A stretch of DNA of 64,000 nt from Desulfamplus sp. (GTDB taxonomy: Bacteria; Desulfobacterota; Desulfobacteria; Desulfobacterales; Desulfobacteraceae). The stretch covers positions 1 through 64,000 of the forward strand of contig JADFZJ010000007.1 in the NCBI GenBank assembly GCA_015232555.1, read 5' to 3'. Position 1 is the stretch's first letter. Every line of letters starts with the position of its first letter. The notes below the pieces were generated by a model. It searched no databases and was not told the origin of the DNA. It worked only from the letters and a program-made list of their open reading frames with translations. This document shows, piece by piece, positions 39,069 through 47,776 of the stretch. The translations under genes were made by a program, and so were the position numbers.

Positions 39069-40511
39069 ATGGATGAAAAATATATAACTGCGTCTCAATT
39101 TGCAATATTTAGAAAAAACTATCTCTCTGTTCAGGCAAAATATGAGGAGAAGATTGGTGAGTTGTCAATAATAAAAGAGATGAACACTACCATGCAGCAG
39201 ATTGACCATATTGATCAAGACCTTATATGGATACGCCATCTTGAGTGTATTAAAAAATATAAGAACCTTGCTGCTGCTGTACTATATTTTTCTACACACA
39301 ATGCAATTAAACGGGATCATTTTTTTTATACTGATTTTGAAGAACCGTTTGACTGCACCTCATTCAAAAATATCTCTTTTTTTAAAAAAATATTGCTAGA
39401 AAAAACGACCGTAGTAATAGACTCTCTTGATGAACCCTACCTTTTTAATGACCTTAGCTATTCATTTTATGGGCAGCCCATTTTATCTGGTGGAAAAGTT
39501 ATCGCTGTGCTGATGCTCTTTTCAAGGCATAAAAAGGCATTTGAGCAGTCAAACCAATTCTTTTATACTATTGTCTGTGAGCATCTTTATAACCATATCC
39601 TATTTTTAAGGCTCTACTACGGGAAATTGGATGAAGAGAAGCAGATGATTCAGCTTAGCCGATTTTTTTCAAAAAATGTAATTGCAGAGATATTTAAAAG
39701 AGGACAGCTCAAATTAGGCGGGGAAAAAAAGCAAGTTGCAGTTATGTTTGTTGATTTAAAAGGATTTACAAGGCTTTCAGAGAATATGGAGCCAGAAGAT
39801 GTAGTAACTTTGCTTAACCGTTTCTTCTCCTACATGATCCCAATTATTTTCAGGCATAAGGGAACGCTTGATAAGCTGCTTGGCGATGGAATAATGGCGG
39901 TTTTCGGAAGCCCCATTGAGGATACTGAGAGCTGCCTTAATGCTGTGAAGGCTGCTCTTGAAATGTTTACAGTGCTTAATACCTTTAATAGAGACCTGCA
40001 ACATGCACAGAACTCTCTTAGAACGCAAAACGTTATGTCTCATAGGAAAAGCTTTGTTGAAGCGGGAGACTTTTCTGATATTAATGTTGATATTGAACCA
40101 TCCACAGATATTAATAATATTTTAGTTGAAGGTAATATCGAAATAGTCAGTGGCATAGAGAGAGGTAGTATTGAAATGGTCAGTGGCATAGAGATGAGAA
40201 GAGAATTTGAGATAAAAAATGGTCTTGAGATGGGTATCGGCATAAATTATGGGGAGTTGGTCGCTGGCTTTATGGGATCAGAGCAGCATCTTAACTATAC
40301 AGTTGTCGGAGATGTAGTCAACGCTGCCCAAAGAATTCAGTCGTTAGCTGGAAGCAATGAAATTTTTCTGTCAGGCAGCGTATATGACAAGATAGATAAC
40401 CACCTTGAAAACCTTGAAAACCTTGAAAATGTTACACGGCTTAATGATGTAAAATTAAAGGGTAAGGAAAAGATGGTCTCTCTTTACAGGCTCAAGCCTA
40501 TATTGAAATAA
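39069..40511 (+). CDS. Class III adenylate/guanylate cyclase with GAF-like N-terminal domain
   Basis: 480 residues. Residues about 35-190 resemble a GAF domain. The cyclase domain starts near 220: metal-binding Asp229 (VAVMFVDLKGFTRLSE) and Asp273 (LLGDGIMAVFG), transition-state Asn418 and Arg422 (VVGDVVNAAQRIQ), so it looks active. Between the two halves, about residues 310-388, an insertion rich in D/I/E carries an internal repeat (IEIVSGIERGS / IEMVSGIEMRR / FEIKNGLEMG) not found in normal domains, where the central helix-loop would be. It makes cAMP or cGMP; the substrate is undetermined. It is in an operon with the HDOD gene. Confidence 0.92.
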   Translation: MDEKYITASQFAIFRKNYLSVQAKYEEKIGELSIIKEMNTTMQQIDHIDQDLIWIRHLECIKKYKNLAAAVLYFSTHNAIKRDHFFYTDFEEPFDCTSFKNISFFKKILLEKTTVVIDSLDEPYLFNDLSYSFYGQPILSGGKVIAVLMLFSRHKKAFEQSNQFFYTIVCEHLYNHILFLRLYYGKLDEEKQMIQLSRFFSKNVIAEIFKRGQLKLGGEKKQVAVMFVDLKGFTRLSENMEPEDVVTLLNRFFSYMIPIIFRHKGTLDKLLGDGIMAVFGSPIEDTESCLNAVKAALEMFTVLNTFNRDLQHAQNSLRTQNVMSHRKSFVEAGDFSDINVDIEPSTDINNILVEGNIEIVSGIERGSIEMVSGIEMRREFEIKNGLEMGIGINYGELVAGFMGSEQHLNYTVVGDVVNAAQRIQSLAGSNEIFLSGSVYDKIDNHLENLENLENVTRLNDVKLKGKEKMVSLYRLKPILK

Positions 40512-40566
40512 AAGGTTCTATCTAACTTAGTATGGTCAGTTTGGCAATGGCACAACAACAAATTTT

Positions 40567-42033
40567 TCAGAAATAGCCATCAATGTCTGCTGCTTCTGGA
40601 AATCTCTCTATAAAACGGTAAAGCGTTGCCCGACCAACTTTGAGGTAACGGGCAGCTTTTGCTTTGTTACCGCCTGTAATTTTAAGTGCTCTTTTTACTG
40701 AATCTGCATCAAGTTTACCTGCATAATTATCCTCATAACTTTGTTGCTTATCTGAATAAACTTCTCTTTGCTCTTCCAGTTGCTTATAATTTTCCCCCAT
40801 GTTTCTAAGCTCCATCGGCAAATCTGATGGCATAATCTGACTCTGTTTGGATCTGACAATTGCAAACTGCACCGCATTTTGAAGCTCTCGCACATTTCCT
40901 GGCCACGAATAATCCATCATCACACGGACAGCATCTTTTGAAAAATTAGGAATTACAGCACCATTACCATTTTTATTCTCACTTCTTGCCATTTCAAGAA
41001 AATGGGCAGTTAAAAGCGGAATATCGTTACGCCGTTTTCGCAATGGAGGCAGTTCAATAGGAATAACATTAAGCCTGTAATATAAATCTTTTCTAAAATT
41101 GCCTTTTCCCACCTCTTTGGCAAGGTCTTTGTTGGTTGCACTGATGATCCTTGCATCAACTTGTATGCTCTTTTCTCCTCCTACCCTCTCAAGAATCCCC
41201 TCTTGAAGAAATCTTAATAATTTAACCTGAATCTGTTTGGGAAGCTCTGCCACCTCATCAAGAAAAAGAGTGCCTTTGTGAGCAAGTTCAAACCTTCCTT
41301 TCCGATCCTTGACTGCTCCTGAAAAAGCACCTTTTACATGACCAAAAAGCTCACTCTCCACAAGTCCTTCAGGAATTGCACCGCAGTTGACAGGAACAAA
41401 CATAGCACCAGCACGCCTGCTTTCATTGTGCAGAGCATAAGCAACTCTCTCTTTGCCTGTGCCAGTCTCTCCATGAATATGAACTGGATAGTCATAAGAT
41501 GCAGCATCGCGTATCTGCTGAAAAAGATTCAGCATCACCTTATCTTTTCCAACTATTCCTGCAAACGATGTCATCTCTTGAGCCTTTACACTTAGAGCTT
41601 CATAAGCTGTCATATCTCTAAATGAGGCAACAACACCTTTTAAGATTTGATTATCAATAATTCCAGTAACACTCATTTCAACACGGCGAAGCTCTCCATC
41701 TTTTGTTGTTATGGTAATTGGATATTCAAGACATCTATCCAATTTTAATTTACAATTTAGAAATTTATTTAATATTGCTGAGTCAGAGTCATCTTTATTT
41801 GATTCATCTATTGCAGTTTTATTGCAAAATGAGCAGTGTTCCCCGCAAAAAGGTGCACCAAAAATATCATGACAATCTTTCCCTATAACGTCTGATTTTG
41901 AGTATCCAGTTATATTTTCTGCTGCCTTATTGAAAAAGATGATTTTTCGTTTAATATCATGTGCAATAATACCATCTCTCAAGTTATCCAGCACAAGCTC
42001 AAGGTTTCTTCTATCAAGTATGAATTCGTCCAT
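40567..42033 (-). CDS. Sigma-54-dependent activator with PAS sensor domain
   Basis: 488 residues. PAS about 10-150 contains four Cys (Cys54, Cys63, Cys67, Cys70 in DCHDIFGAPFCGEHCSFC), possibly a redox or metal site, plus an N/D/S-rich insertion at 71-85. AAA+ about 160-390 with Walker A GETGTGKE, GAFSGA in place of GAFTGA, and Walker B-like GTLFLDEVAE. C-terminal Fis-type HTH (AARYLKVGRATLYRFIERF). It has no receiver, so the signal comes through PAS. The Thr to Ser change in the sigma-54 contact loop is tolerated in some activators. It is convergent with the cyclase gene and divergent from the flagellin gene, 355 bp apart. Confidence 0.94.
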   Translation of the reverse strand: MDEFILDRRNLELVLDNLRDGIIAHDIKRKIIFFNKAAENITGYSKSDVIGKDCHDIFGAPFCGEHCSFCNKTAIDESNKDDSDSAILNKFLNCKLKLDRCLEYPITITTKDGELRRVEMSVTGIIDNQILKGVVASFRDMTAYEALSVKAQEMTSFAGIVGKDKVMLNLFQQIRDAASYDYPVHIHGETGTGKERVAYALHNESRRAGAMFVPVNCGAIPEGLVESELFGHVKGAFSGAVKDRKGRFELAHKGTLFLDEVAELPKQIQVKLLRFLQEGILERVGGEKSIQVDARIISATNKDLAKEVGKGNFRKDLYYRLNVIPIELPPLRKRRNDIPLLTAHFLEMARSENKNGNGAVIPNFSKDAVRVMMDYSWPGNVRELQNAVQFAIVRSKQSQIMPSDLPMELRNMGENYKQLEEQREVYSDKQQSYEDNYAGKLDADSVKRALKITGGNKAKAARYLKVGRATLYRFIERFPEAADIDGYF

Positions 42034-42133
42034 TCTTATTTTCCAATTTTATGTTCTATTTTCATTTTTTTGCCTAAAATTAATACAATACAACATAAAA
42101 TGATAGTCAAAACAATTGCTTTTAATTTTTATC

Positions 42134-42156
42134 GCCCAAGAGCTAAAGCTCAGGGC
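42134..42156. repeat. Family D palindrome, variant copy
   Basis: GCCC-AA-GAGCT-AA-AGCTC-A-GGGC: two nested arm pairs around GCTAAAGC, the same architecture as the copy at 42202 with different outer bases. Confidence 0.6.
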
Positions 42157-42201
42157 TAATTTTTTACCCAAGCTCTCTTAAGGGGGCTTCTTTTATTGGT
42201 T

Positions 42202-42225
42202 AGCCGAGGGCTTTAGCCCCACGGC
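42202..42225. repeat. Family D palindrome
   Basis: AGCCG-A-GGGCT-TT-AGCCC-CA-CGGCT, a 24-25 bp imperfect palindrome. A related partial copy is at 44962-44980. Confidence 0.75.
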
Positions 42226-42272
42226 TGCAAAGATTGATAAAAACTAAATTTATCTAATCGCTATTTTTTTTA

Positions 42273-42299
42273 TAAAGTTATAAAAGGTGATGACGATAC
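42273..42299 (+). promoter_or_regulatory. Sigma-28 (FliA) promoter for flagellin
   Basis: TAAAGTTA (42273-42280), an 11-bp spacer, GACGATAC (42292-42299). The consensus is TAAAGTTT-N11-GCCGATAA, so 13 of 16 positions and the spacing match. It lies about 90 bp before the flagellin start. Confidence 0.85.
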
Positions 42300-42388
42300 T
42301 GTATTTTAAGTGATGTTTTAATTAGGTTTTAGTTTTAACAAAAGGGCAATGACGCCCGCATAAATTAAATTCATGGAGGAGAACGACT

Positions 42389-44791
42389 ATGGCACTTACG
42401 ATTAATACGAATGTGGCTGCATTAAATGCACACATGAACATGAAAAAGAATGATAACGCCCTTTCCGGCTCTTTGGAAAGACTTTCTACTGGTATGAGAA
42501 TCAACAAGGCTGCTGACGATGCGTCAGGCATGGCAATTGCCGATTCTCTAAAGGCTCAGGGGCTTGGTCTTGGACAGGCTATACGTAATGCAAATGACGG
42601 TATTAACATTGTTCAGACTGCTGACGGTGCTCTTGATGAAGCTATCAAAATTACCAACACAATTAAAACCAAATCAATTCAGGCAGCTCAAGATGGTCAG
42701 ACTTTTGAATCAAGAAAGATCATTCAGGAAGATATAAATAAACTTTTGGAAGAGGTTGATCTGCTTGCATCTTCAACATCTTTTAACGGAAAGAAGCTGC
42801 TCTCTGGTGAGTTTACCAACAAGAGTTTCCAGATTGGTGCGAGTTCTGGCGAAGTAGCAAAAATCTCTATTGGTTCAGCAGAGACTTCAAAAACTGGTCA
42901 TGTAACCACATCCAATATGCAACTCAATGACACAGGACCACTCTCTCTTGTTATCCACAGTAATACAGAAAATAAAGATTATACACTTCAAAGTGTAAAT
43001 TTACAGTTTAATAACTCCTCAGAAAGTGGTGCTGCTGCTGTTGCGGCAGGAATCAACAAAATGTCAGATCAGCTTGGTATTACTGCTCAGGCAGTTGTTG
43101 AGACATCTTCAAGCGGCAGTGTAAGTGCTGGTAGTATTGGTGATGATTTCAAAATTAATGGTATTGAGATTGGAGCTGTTACTGTTCAAGAAAACGATAC
43201 AGACGGAGCATTAGCAAAGGCAATAAATTCAAAAAGCGACCAGACTGGAGTTTCAGCATCAGTAGACTCAACTGGAAAACTTACACTTTCTTCTGCTGAT
43301 GGAAGAGGAATTGAGCTTACTGGCGATGTAGCAGATGTTATGAACAAAAATGCTGCTGATATGTCAACATTTGGTGAGATAAAGCTGACACAGTTCGGTT
43401 CAAATTCACTGCTGATTAAAGATTCAGACAGTGGAATTCTTACCAAAGTTTCTACATTGGCGGTAGAGAATACACTTATTGTTTCTAATGATATGTTGGC
43501 TGCCAAAGGTTCTAATATTGCAACTGGAACAGTTCTTCATACTGGTACAGAACTGGGAGCAACTTATACAACGGTTACAGGTGGTATAACTTCTATAATG
43601 GATCATAAAATCACCGCAGGCTCAACATTATTTACTGGAAGCTCAATAAAAAGTGGAACAACTGTTGGAGGCAATGTACTTGGATTAACAATCCAGACAA
43701 TTAGTGCCGACGCAACACTTGCTAAAGGTTCACTCATTGCAAGTGGCAGTGTCCTTGCTGCTGGTACTGTCATTACAGATGATATCACAAATAGTAGTAA
43801 TGAGCTAATTAAAGCTGGAACAACTCTTGCTGTTTCAACTACTACCAAAGGTGATGTAACTCTGAGTTCAGATATGATTCTCAAGGGTAGTGCTGCTTTG
43901 AACAGTACACTTAGTACCAATTCTGTTATTGCTGCTGGCTCAACTTTAAATGATGATATAGTTCTTGATACAACTTCTACCATAATTCAAGATTCCACAC
44001 TTCTCAAAGGTTCAGTTTTATCTACCGGTACAATATTGCAAACGGGTTCTGTTATGGGATACGCTGAAACAACAGCTGCTGGTATCACAGTTACATCATC
44101 GGAAGGAATGACACTATCAGCGGGCTCAAGTCTTGCTACTAACTCGGTTTTAAATTCCGGTTCAACTATTGGAGGAAAAATTGTCAATACTACTACCAAC
44201 AAAACTATTGATGCAGAATTGACTCTTGGGTCAGGTTCTACTCTTGAATCAGGCTCAGTGATTGCTGCTGGAACTTATCTGACAAACGGTATTATGACAG
44301 CCAACGGGCAGGTAGGGCCTGGGGTAACTCTGGAGCAGGATGCCACAATAAACCAAGACCTTTTTCTTACAGAGAATATGACATTGTCAAAAAACTCTAC
44401 TCTTGCAACGAACAGCATTATTGCCTCAACCGGCGGAGGTACGGCATCTGACATCTCGTTTGAAGACACCAAGGTAACTCGACTCAAAGATATTGACGTA
44501 ACCAGTCAGGAGGGGGCACAGATTGCCATTGCGGTCGCAGACTCAGCCTTGAAAGATTACGACAAGATAAGGGCAAATTTGGGTTCTACTCAGAATCAGT
44601 TGACAGCAACCATTAACAACATAAGCGTAACTCAGGTTAATGTTCAGGCTGCTGAATCTGCGATAAGAGATGTTGACTTTGCCGCAGAATCACAGAACTT
44701 CTCAAAACTTCAGATTCTTGCTCAATCAGGCTCTTATGCAATGTCTCAGGCAAATGCTTCTTCACAGAATGTAATGAGCTTGCTGCAGTAA
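42389..44791 (+). CDS. fliC: Flagellin with a large hexapeptide-repeat central region
   Basis: 800 residues, well above the usual 270-550. The N-terminal D0/D1 region (1 to about 160: ALTINTNVAALNAHMNMKKN, LSTGMRINKAADDASGMAIA) and C-terminal region (about 695-800: LGSTQNQLTATINNIS, AAESAIRDVDFAAE, MSQANASSQNVMSLLQ) are canonical and pack the filament core. About 225-320 is a flagellin hypervariable domain. Residues about 365-690 are S/T/G-rich with a six-residue period (KGSLIA-SGSVLA-AGTVI), suggesting a surface-exposed beta-helix. GGAGGAG lies 7 bp before the ATG; a sigma-28 promoter and a strong terminator frame the gene as a single transcript. No fliS, fliD or other flagellar genes are adjacent. 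Confidence 0.95.
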   Translation: MALTINTNVAALNAHMNMKKNDNALSGSLERLSTGMRINKAADDASGMAIADSLKAQGLGLGQAIRNANDGINIVQTADGALDEAIKITNTIKTKSIQAAQDGQTFESRKIIQEDINKLLEEVDLLASSTSFNGKKLLSGEFTNKSFQIGASSGEVAKISIGSAETSKTGHVTTSNMQLNDTGPLSLVIHSNTENKDYTLQSVNLQFNNSSESGAAAVAAGINKMSDQLGITAQAVVETSSSGSVSAGSIGDDFKINGIEIGAVTVQENDTDGALAKAINSKSDQTGVSASVDSTGKLTLSSADGRGIELTGDVADVMNKNAADMSTFGEIKLTQFGSNSLLIKDSDSGILTKVSTLAVENTLIVSNDMLAAKGSNIATGTVLHTGTELGATYTTVTGGITSIMDHKITAGSTLFTGSSIKSGTTVGGNVLGLTIQTISADATLAKGSLIASGSVLAAGTVITDDITNSSNELIKAGTTLAVSTTTKGDVTLSSDMILKGSAALNSTLSTNSVIAAGSTLNDDIVLDTTSTIIQDSTLLKGSVLSTGTILQTGSVMGYAETTAAGITVTSSEGMTLSAGSSLATNSVLNSGSTIGGKIVNTTTNKTIDAELTLGSGSTLESGSVIAAGTYLTNGIMTANGQVGPGVTLEQDATINQDLFLTENMTLSKNSTLATNSIIASTGGGTASDISFEDTKVTRLKDIDVTSQEGAQIAIAVADSALKDYDKIRANLGSTQNQLTATINNISVTQVNVQAAESAIRDVDFAAESQNFSKLQILAQSGSYAMSQANASSQNVMSLLQ

Positions 44792-44849
44792 CAACAAATT
44801 AGGACTTGATAACTTAAATTAATTCCTGATAAATTGATTTAATCCGAAG

Positions 44850-44887
44850 ACGCCTCTGGAGATAAACTTTCCAGAGGCGTTTTTTAT
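44850..44887 (+). terminator. Rho-independent terminator of flagellin gene
   Basis: ACGCCTCTGGA (44850-44860) pairs perfectly with TCCAGAGGCGT (44870-44880), 9-nt loop, then TTTTTTATT. It is 58 bp after the flagellin stop codon. Confidence 0.95.
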
Positions 44888-44961
44888 TATTTTATCTCTA
44901 TTGTTTATTCATAGATTATATAAGCTCAACGGCTATAAATTGTGTTACCATTCAATCTTTC

Positions 44962-44980
44962 AGCCGTAGGCTAAAGCCCC
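44962..44980. repeat. Family D palindrome, partial
   Basis: AGCCGTAGGCTAAAGCCCC: left outer arm and inner hairpin present, right outer arm replaced by a C-run. It is adjacent to the transposase remnant. Confidence 0.5.
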
Positions 44981-45007
44981 CCCAATGCCATTATAGCGTT
45001 TCCCGAT

Positions 45008-45178
45008 TTATTCAACAATATTACCGGACTTCTCTTCATAACGACCGCAAAGCTCCTCCAGCGTCAAGTCTATATTACATCTGACAAGGTCAGTAATATA
45101 ACGGCATCCTTCATCATCTATTGCCAAATTTCTGCCTCCTCCGTGTGGTTTGGGATTAATATGACCGTTCTGGTTTTT
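45008..45178 (-). pseudogene. IS630-family transposase remnant
   Basis: Not a complete gene: 56 sense codons between two stops on the minus strand with no start. It reads GHINPKPHGGGRNLAIDDEG, then YITDLVRCNIDLTLEELCGR, then YEEKSGN. This matches the linker and second helix-turn-helix part of IS630/Tc1-type transposases (PKPHGGGR; LxxLVxxxxDxTLxEL). The DDE catalytic domain is absent. It is the only transposase trace recognized in the window, evidence of past mobile-element activity just downstream of the flagellin gene. Confidence 0.75.
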
Positions 45179-45181
45179 TTA

Positions 45182-45408
45182 GTTCCGCAACTAAAAAGTG
45201 GTAATGTGGTAATATGTGATAATGTAGCAGCCCATAAAGTAGATATAGATCGTATCAGTTACTTCCTTAACTCAAGCTCTTACTTCTTGATTTTATAATT
45301 ATTTTCATATATTTAGATTGATCTAATTATATATTTGATTGATTTTAAATTTAAGAATCGTTATTGACAAATCTGATTTGACATTCATCTGATGACGGAT
45401 AAAATTTT
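45182..45408. other. Intergenic region before the GntR regulator
   Basis: AT-rich, with no gene or clear hairpin. It probably holds the promoter of the GntR-racemase unit, but no -35/-10 pair stands out. Confidence 0.3.
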
Positions 45409-46104
45409 ATGGAGAAAAATCTGAAAAGAGTAACAAAAAAAAGAGATAGAGAAGATTATACCCATGAAGCATATATAGGTATAAGAAGAATGTTTTTTCA
45501 CAATGAGATTATACCCGGTCAGAAGATATCCTACCGAGATCTTGCAGAAAGACTTAACATGAGTTCTACACCTATTATTCAGGCACTAAAAAGGCTTGAA
45601 TTTCAAGGATTTGTCAGACATGAACCAAATCGTGGCTACTATACAGAGAAAATAAGCCTTAACGAGATAACTGAAATATACGATTTTAGAGAACTTATTG
45701 AACTGTCTCTGCTGCCTGTAACGATCAGAAATATGACATCTGACGGACTTCAAATACTAAAACAAGCCTTGAACAGCCATCTATCTGCTGTGAGAGATAT
45801 ATATCTTAAAGAGCGTCTGATGAAAGATATGGAGTTTCACCTGACTTTGGCAGAACTCTCCAAATGTACACTTCAAATAAATACTCTCAAACACCTGTTT
45901 GATCTACTTTATCTCAAATACAGAGGAAATATTCTATTTGTAACTCCAATGGAGAGGGTTGATGATGAGCATAGCAGACTCTATGATCGTATTGCTCATG
46001 GAGATGTGTCTGGAGCATCTGAGATACTTAGGCAGCATATTTCCAATGTCAAGCAACATGCTATTGTAAGCATCCAGAGAGTTCTTGAGGAAAAACACTA
46101 TTGA
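45409..46104 (+). CDS. GntR-family transcriptional regulator (FadR/FCD subfamily)
   Basis: 231 residues. N-terminal winged helix about 20-80 (EIIPGQKISYRDLAERLNMSSTPIIQALKRLEFQGFVRHEPNRGYY); C-terminal FCD ligand-binding domain about 85-225 (YDFRELIELSLLPVTIRN, FHLTLAELSKC, HSRLYDRIAHGDVSGASEIL, HISNVKQH) with the His residues that usually bind a metal. Members control catabolic genes in response to small organic acids. It lies 56 bp upstream of a proline racemase-family gene in the same direction and likely regulates it, with proline or hydroxyproline derivatives as effectors by inference. Confidence 0.93.
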   Translation: MEKNLKRVTKKRDREDYTHEAYIGIRRMFFHNEIIPGQKISYRDLAERLNMSSTPIIQALKRLEFQGFVRHEPNRGYYTEKISLNEITEIYDFRELIELSLLPVTIRNMTSDGLQILKQALNSHLSAVRDIYLKERLMKDMEFHLTLAELSKCTLQINTLKHLFDLLYLKYRGNILFVTPMERVDDEHSRLYDRIAHGDVSGASEILRQHISNVKQHAIVSIQRVLEEKHY

Positions 46105-46160
46105 AACAATTGATTAACCTCACTTGAATATAAAAAGCCGATTTAACAGGATTAAAACAA

Positions 46161-47309
46161 ATGCAAATAAAGCGAATGATATCAACCATTGATACTCATA
46201 CGGCTGGAGAACCCACTCGTATTGTAACCGCCGGCATTCCCCATATTCATGGGCGAACAATGATGGAAAAGAAGCGGTGGCTTCAAAATAATGATGGTGT
46301 CAGAAGAATGGTGATGTTAGAGCCAAGAGGGCACAAAGATATGTTTGGAGCTATTATCACAGACCCAGTTTCTGAGGAGGCTGATATAGGAGTTATATTC
46401 ATGGATGCCAAAGGTTACTTAGATATGTGCGGACATGGCTCTATTGGGTCTGTAACTATGCTTCTGAATACCGGCATGATACCCATTAAGCAGCTAAACC
46501 AAGTAGATAGTGAAAATAGCGATGAAAAAAACAGTGCAGGTCAGAATAGAGCGAATAATAATAGCATATGTCAGAAAGTAGTTATTGATACGCCTGCCGG
46601 TAAAGTTACAGCACATGCGACCATTGAAAATGGCGTCGTAACTGAGGTAAAAATCTGCAACGTGCCCGCGTTTTATTATGACAGTGTGGTCGTTGATTTG
46701 CCTGAAATTGGGAAAGTTAATGTAAATATCTCTTATGGAGGCAATTTCTTTGGTCTTGTCAATTCAAGAGATTTAAATATTGATGTTGACGTTGCAAACC
46801 TTAGGCAATTAACAGAGCTTGGTATGCAAATCAGAGATCGTGTTAATGAGCTTATTATAGTAGTTCACCCTGTAACTGGTGAAAAAAATGAAGTTGGATT
46901 AACAGAAATTTATCAAGATGTTCTAACTGATAAGGCTTTTAACAGAGATTCTTGTGTAGATGGTTTTTATAAAAATCTCTCTTCTGAAAATCACAATGAA
47001 ACTTTATACAATTCTAAAAATGTTGTAGTCTTTGGTAATGGACAGATTGACCGTTCTCCCTGCGGCACAGGAACATGTGCCAAGATGGCATATCTTTACG
47101 AAAAAGGAAAACTTGCCATTGATGAGCCTTACGTTAATGCAAGCATCATCAATACTCTTTTTACAGGAAAAATAATTGGAGAGACTAAAGTTGGAAACAG
47201 AAAGGCAATTCTTCCTGAGATTACAGGCAGAGCACATATCACGGGTTTTCATAATTTTATTGCAGACGATGACGATCCTTTTAAAGAAGGGTTTGCTTTA
47301 TGTAGATGA
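46161..47309 (+). CDS. Proline racemase / 4-hydroxyproline 2-epimerase family enzyme
   Basis: 382 residues. IDTHTAGEPTRIV at the N-terminus; catalytic Cys90 in DMCGHGSIGS and Cys301 in DRSPCGTGTC. Both Cys are present, so it is an epimerase/racemase and not a trans-3-hydroxyproline dehydratase (which has Thr at the second site). At 382 it is longer than the usual 310-345, partly through an N/S-rich insertion at about 113-135 (DSENSDEKNSAGQNRANNNS) before VVIDTPAGKV. GntR regulator upstream; the small zinc ribbon starts 89 bp downstream. The choice between proline and hydroxyproline is not settled by sequence. Confidence 0.93.
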   Translation: MQIKRMISTIDTHTAGEPTRIVTAGIPHIHGRTMMEKKRWLQNNDGVRRMVMLEPRGHKDMFGAIITDPVSEEADIGVIFMDAKGYLDMCGHGSIGSVTMLLNTGMIPIKQLNQVDSENSDEKNSAGQNRANNNSICQKVVIDTPAGKVTAHATIENGVVTEVKICNVPAFYYDSVVVDLPEIGKVNVNISYGGNFFGLVNSRDLNIDVDVANLRQLTELGMQIRDRVNELIIVVHPVTGEKNEVGLTEIYQDVLTDKAFNRDSCVDGFYKNLSSENHNETLYNSKNVVVFGNGQIDRSPCGTGTCAKMAYLYEKGKLAIDEPYVNASIINTLFTGKIIGETKVGNRKAILPEITGRAHITGFHNFIADDDDPFKEGFALCR

Positions 47310-47398
47310 ACTTTGTGTATATAATCCGTAATTTTGATATTAAATTAAATAAAATAAACAGTAATAAATTACATAACAAACATAAGGAATCTTTAACC

Positions 47399-47650
47399 AT
47401 GCCAATATTTGAATTTAAATGTTCAGACTGCAAAGAGTTTTTTGAAATACTTTTTATGAGCGGAGACGATGAAAAAGAGCTTAAATGCCCGAAATGCTCA
47501 TCTTTTGCTATAGAGCGGGTTGTAAGTGCAACAAACTATGTTATGGGAGGATCGGCTGTGAGTAAAGCTCAGGCAGTTGGAACTCAGACACGTCAATGTT
47601 CAAGCGGCTCGTGTACAACATATACTGTGCCGGGTGAAACAAGGGGTTGA
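47399..47650 (+). CDS. FmdB-family zinc-ribbon protein
   Basis: 83 residues from ATG 47399, where MPIFEFKCSDC gives the family N-terminus and AAGGA lies 10 bp upstream; the frame is open further back to 47306 but without family sequence. Cys8/Cys11 and Cys30/Cys33 form the zinc ribbon. The tail is S/T-rich with RQCSSGSC. It is a paralogue of 6872-7114. It lies between the racemase and citrate synthase genes. The function is unknown beyond the family name. Confidence 0.9.
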   Translation: MPIFEFKCSDCKEFFEILFMSGDDEKELKCPKCSSFAIERVVSATNYVMGGSAVSKAQAVGTQTRQCSSGSCTTYTVPGETRG

Positions 47651-47776
47651 GCACGATAAGCCTTTGCCGATGAGCAGAGATATCCTATAATTTTAAGTTC
47701 AAATTAAGAAAATGAAATTAATATCACATGAAAAAGTTTTACCAAGTAGTTTATTGAAAAGGAGATAAAGAGAAAA

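Larger units (their letters stand above)
42034..42388. other. Divergent intergenic region between the sigma-54 activator and flagellin genes
   Basis: Contains two family D palindromes (42134-42156, 42202-42225), the sigma-28-like promoter (42273-42299) and the flagellin ribosome site. No gene is seen. Confidence 0.7.
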
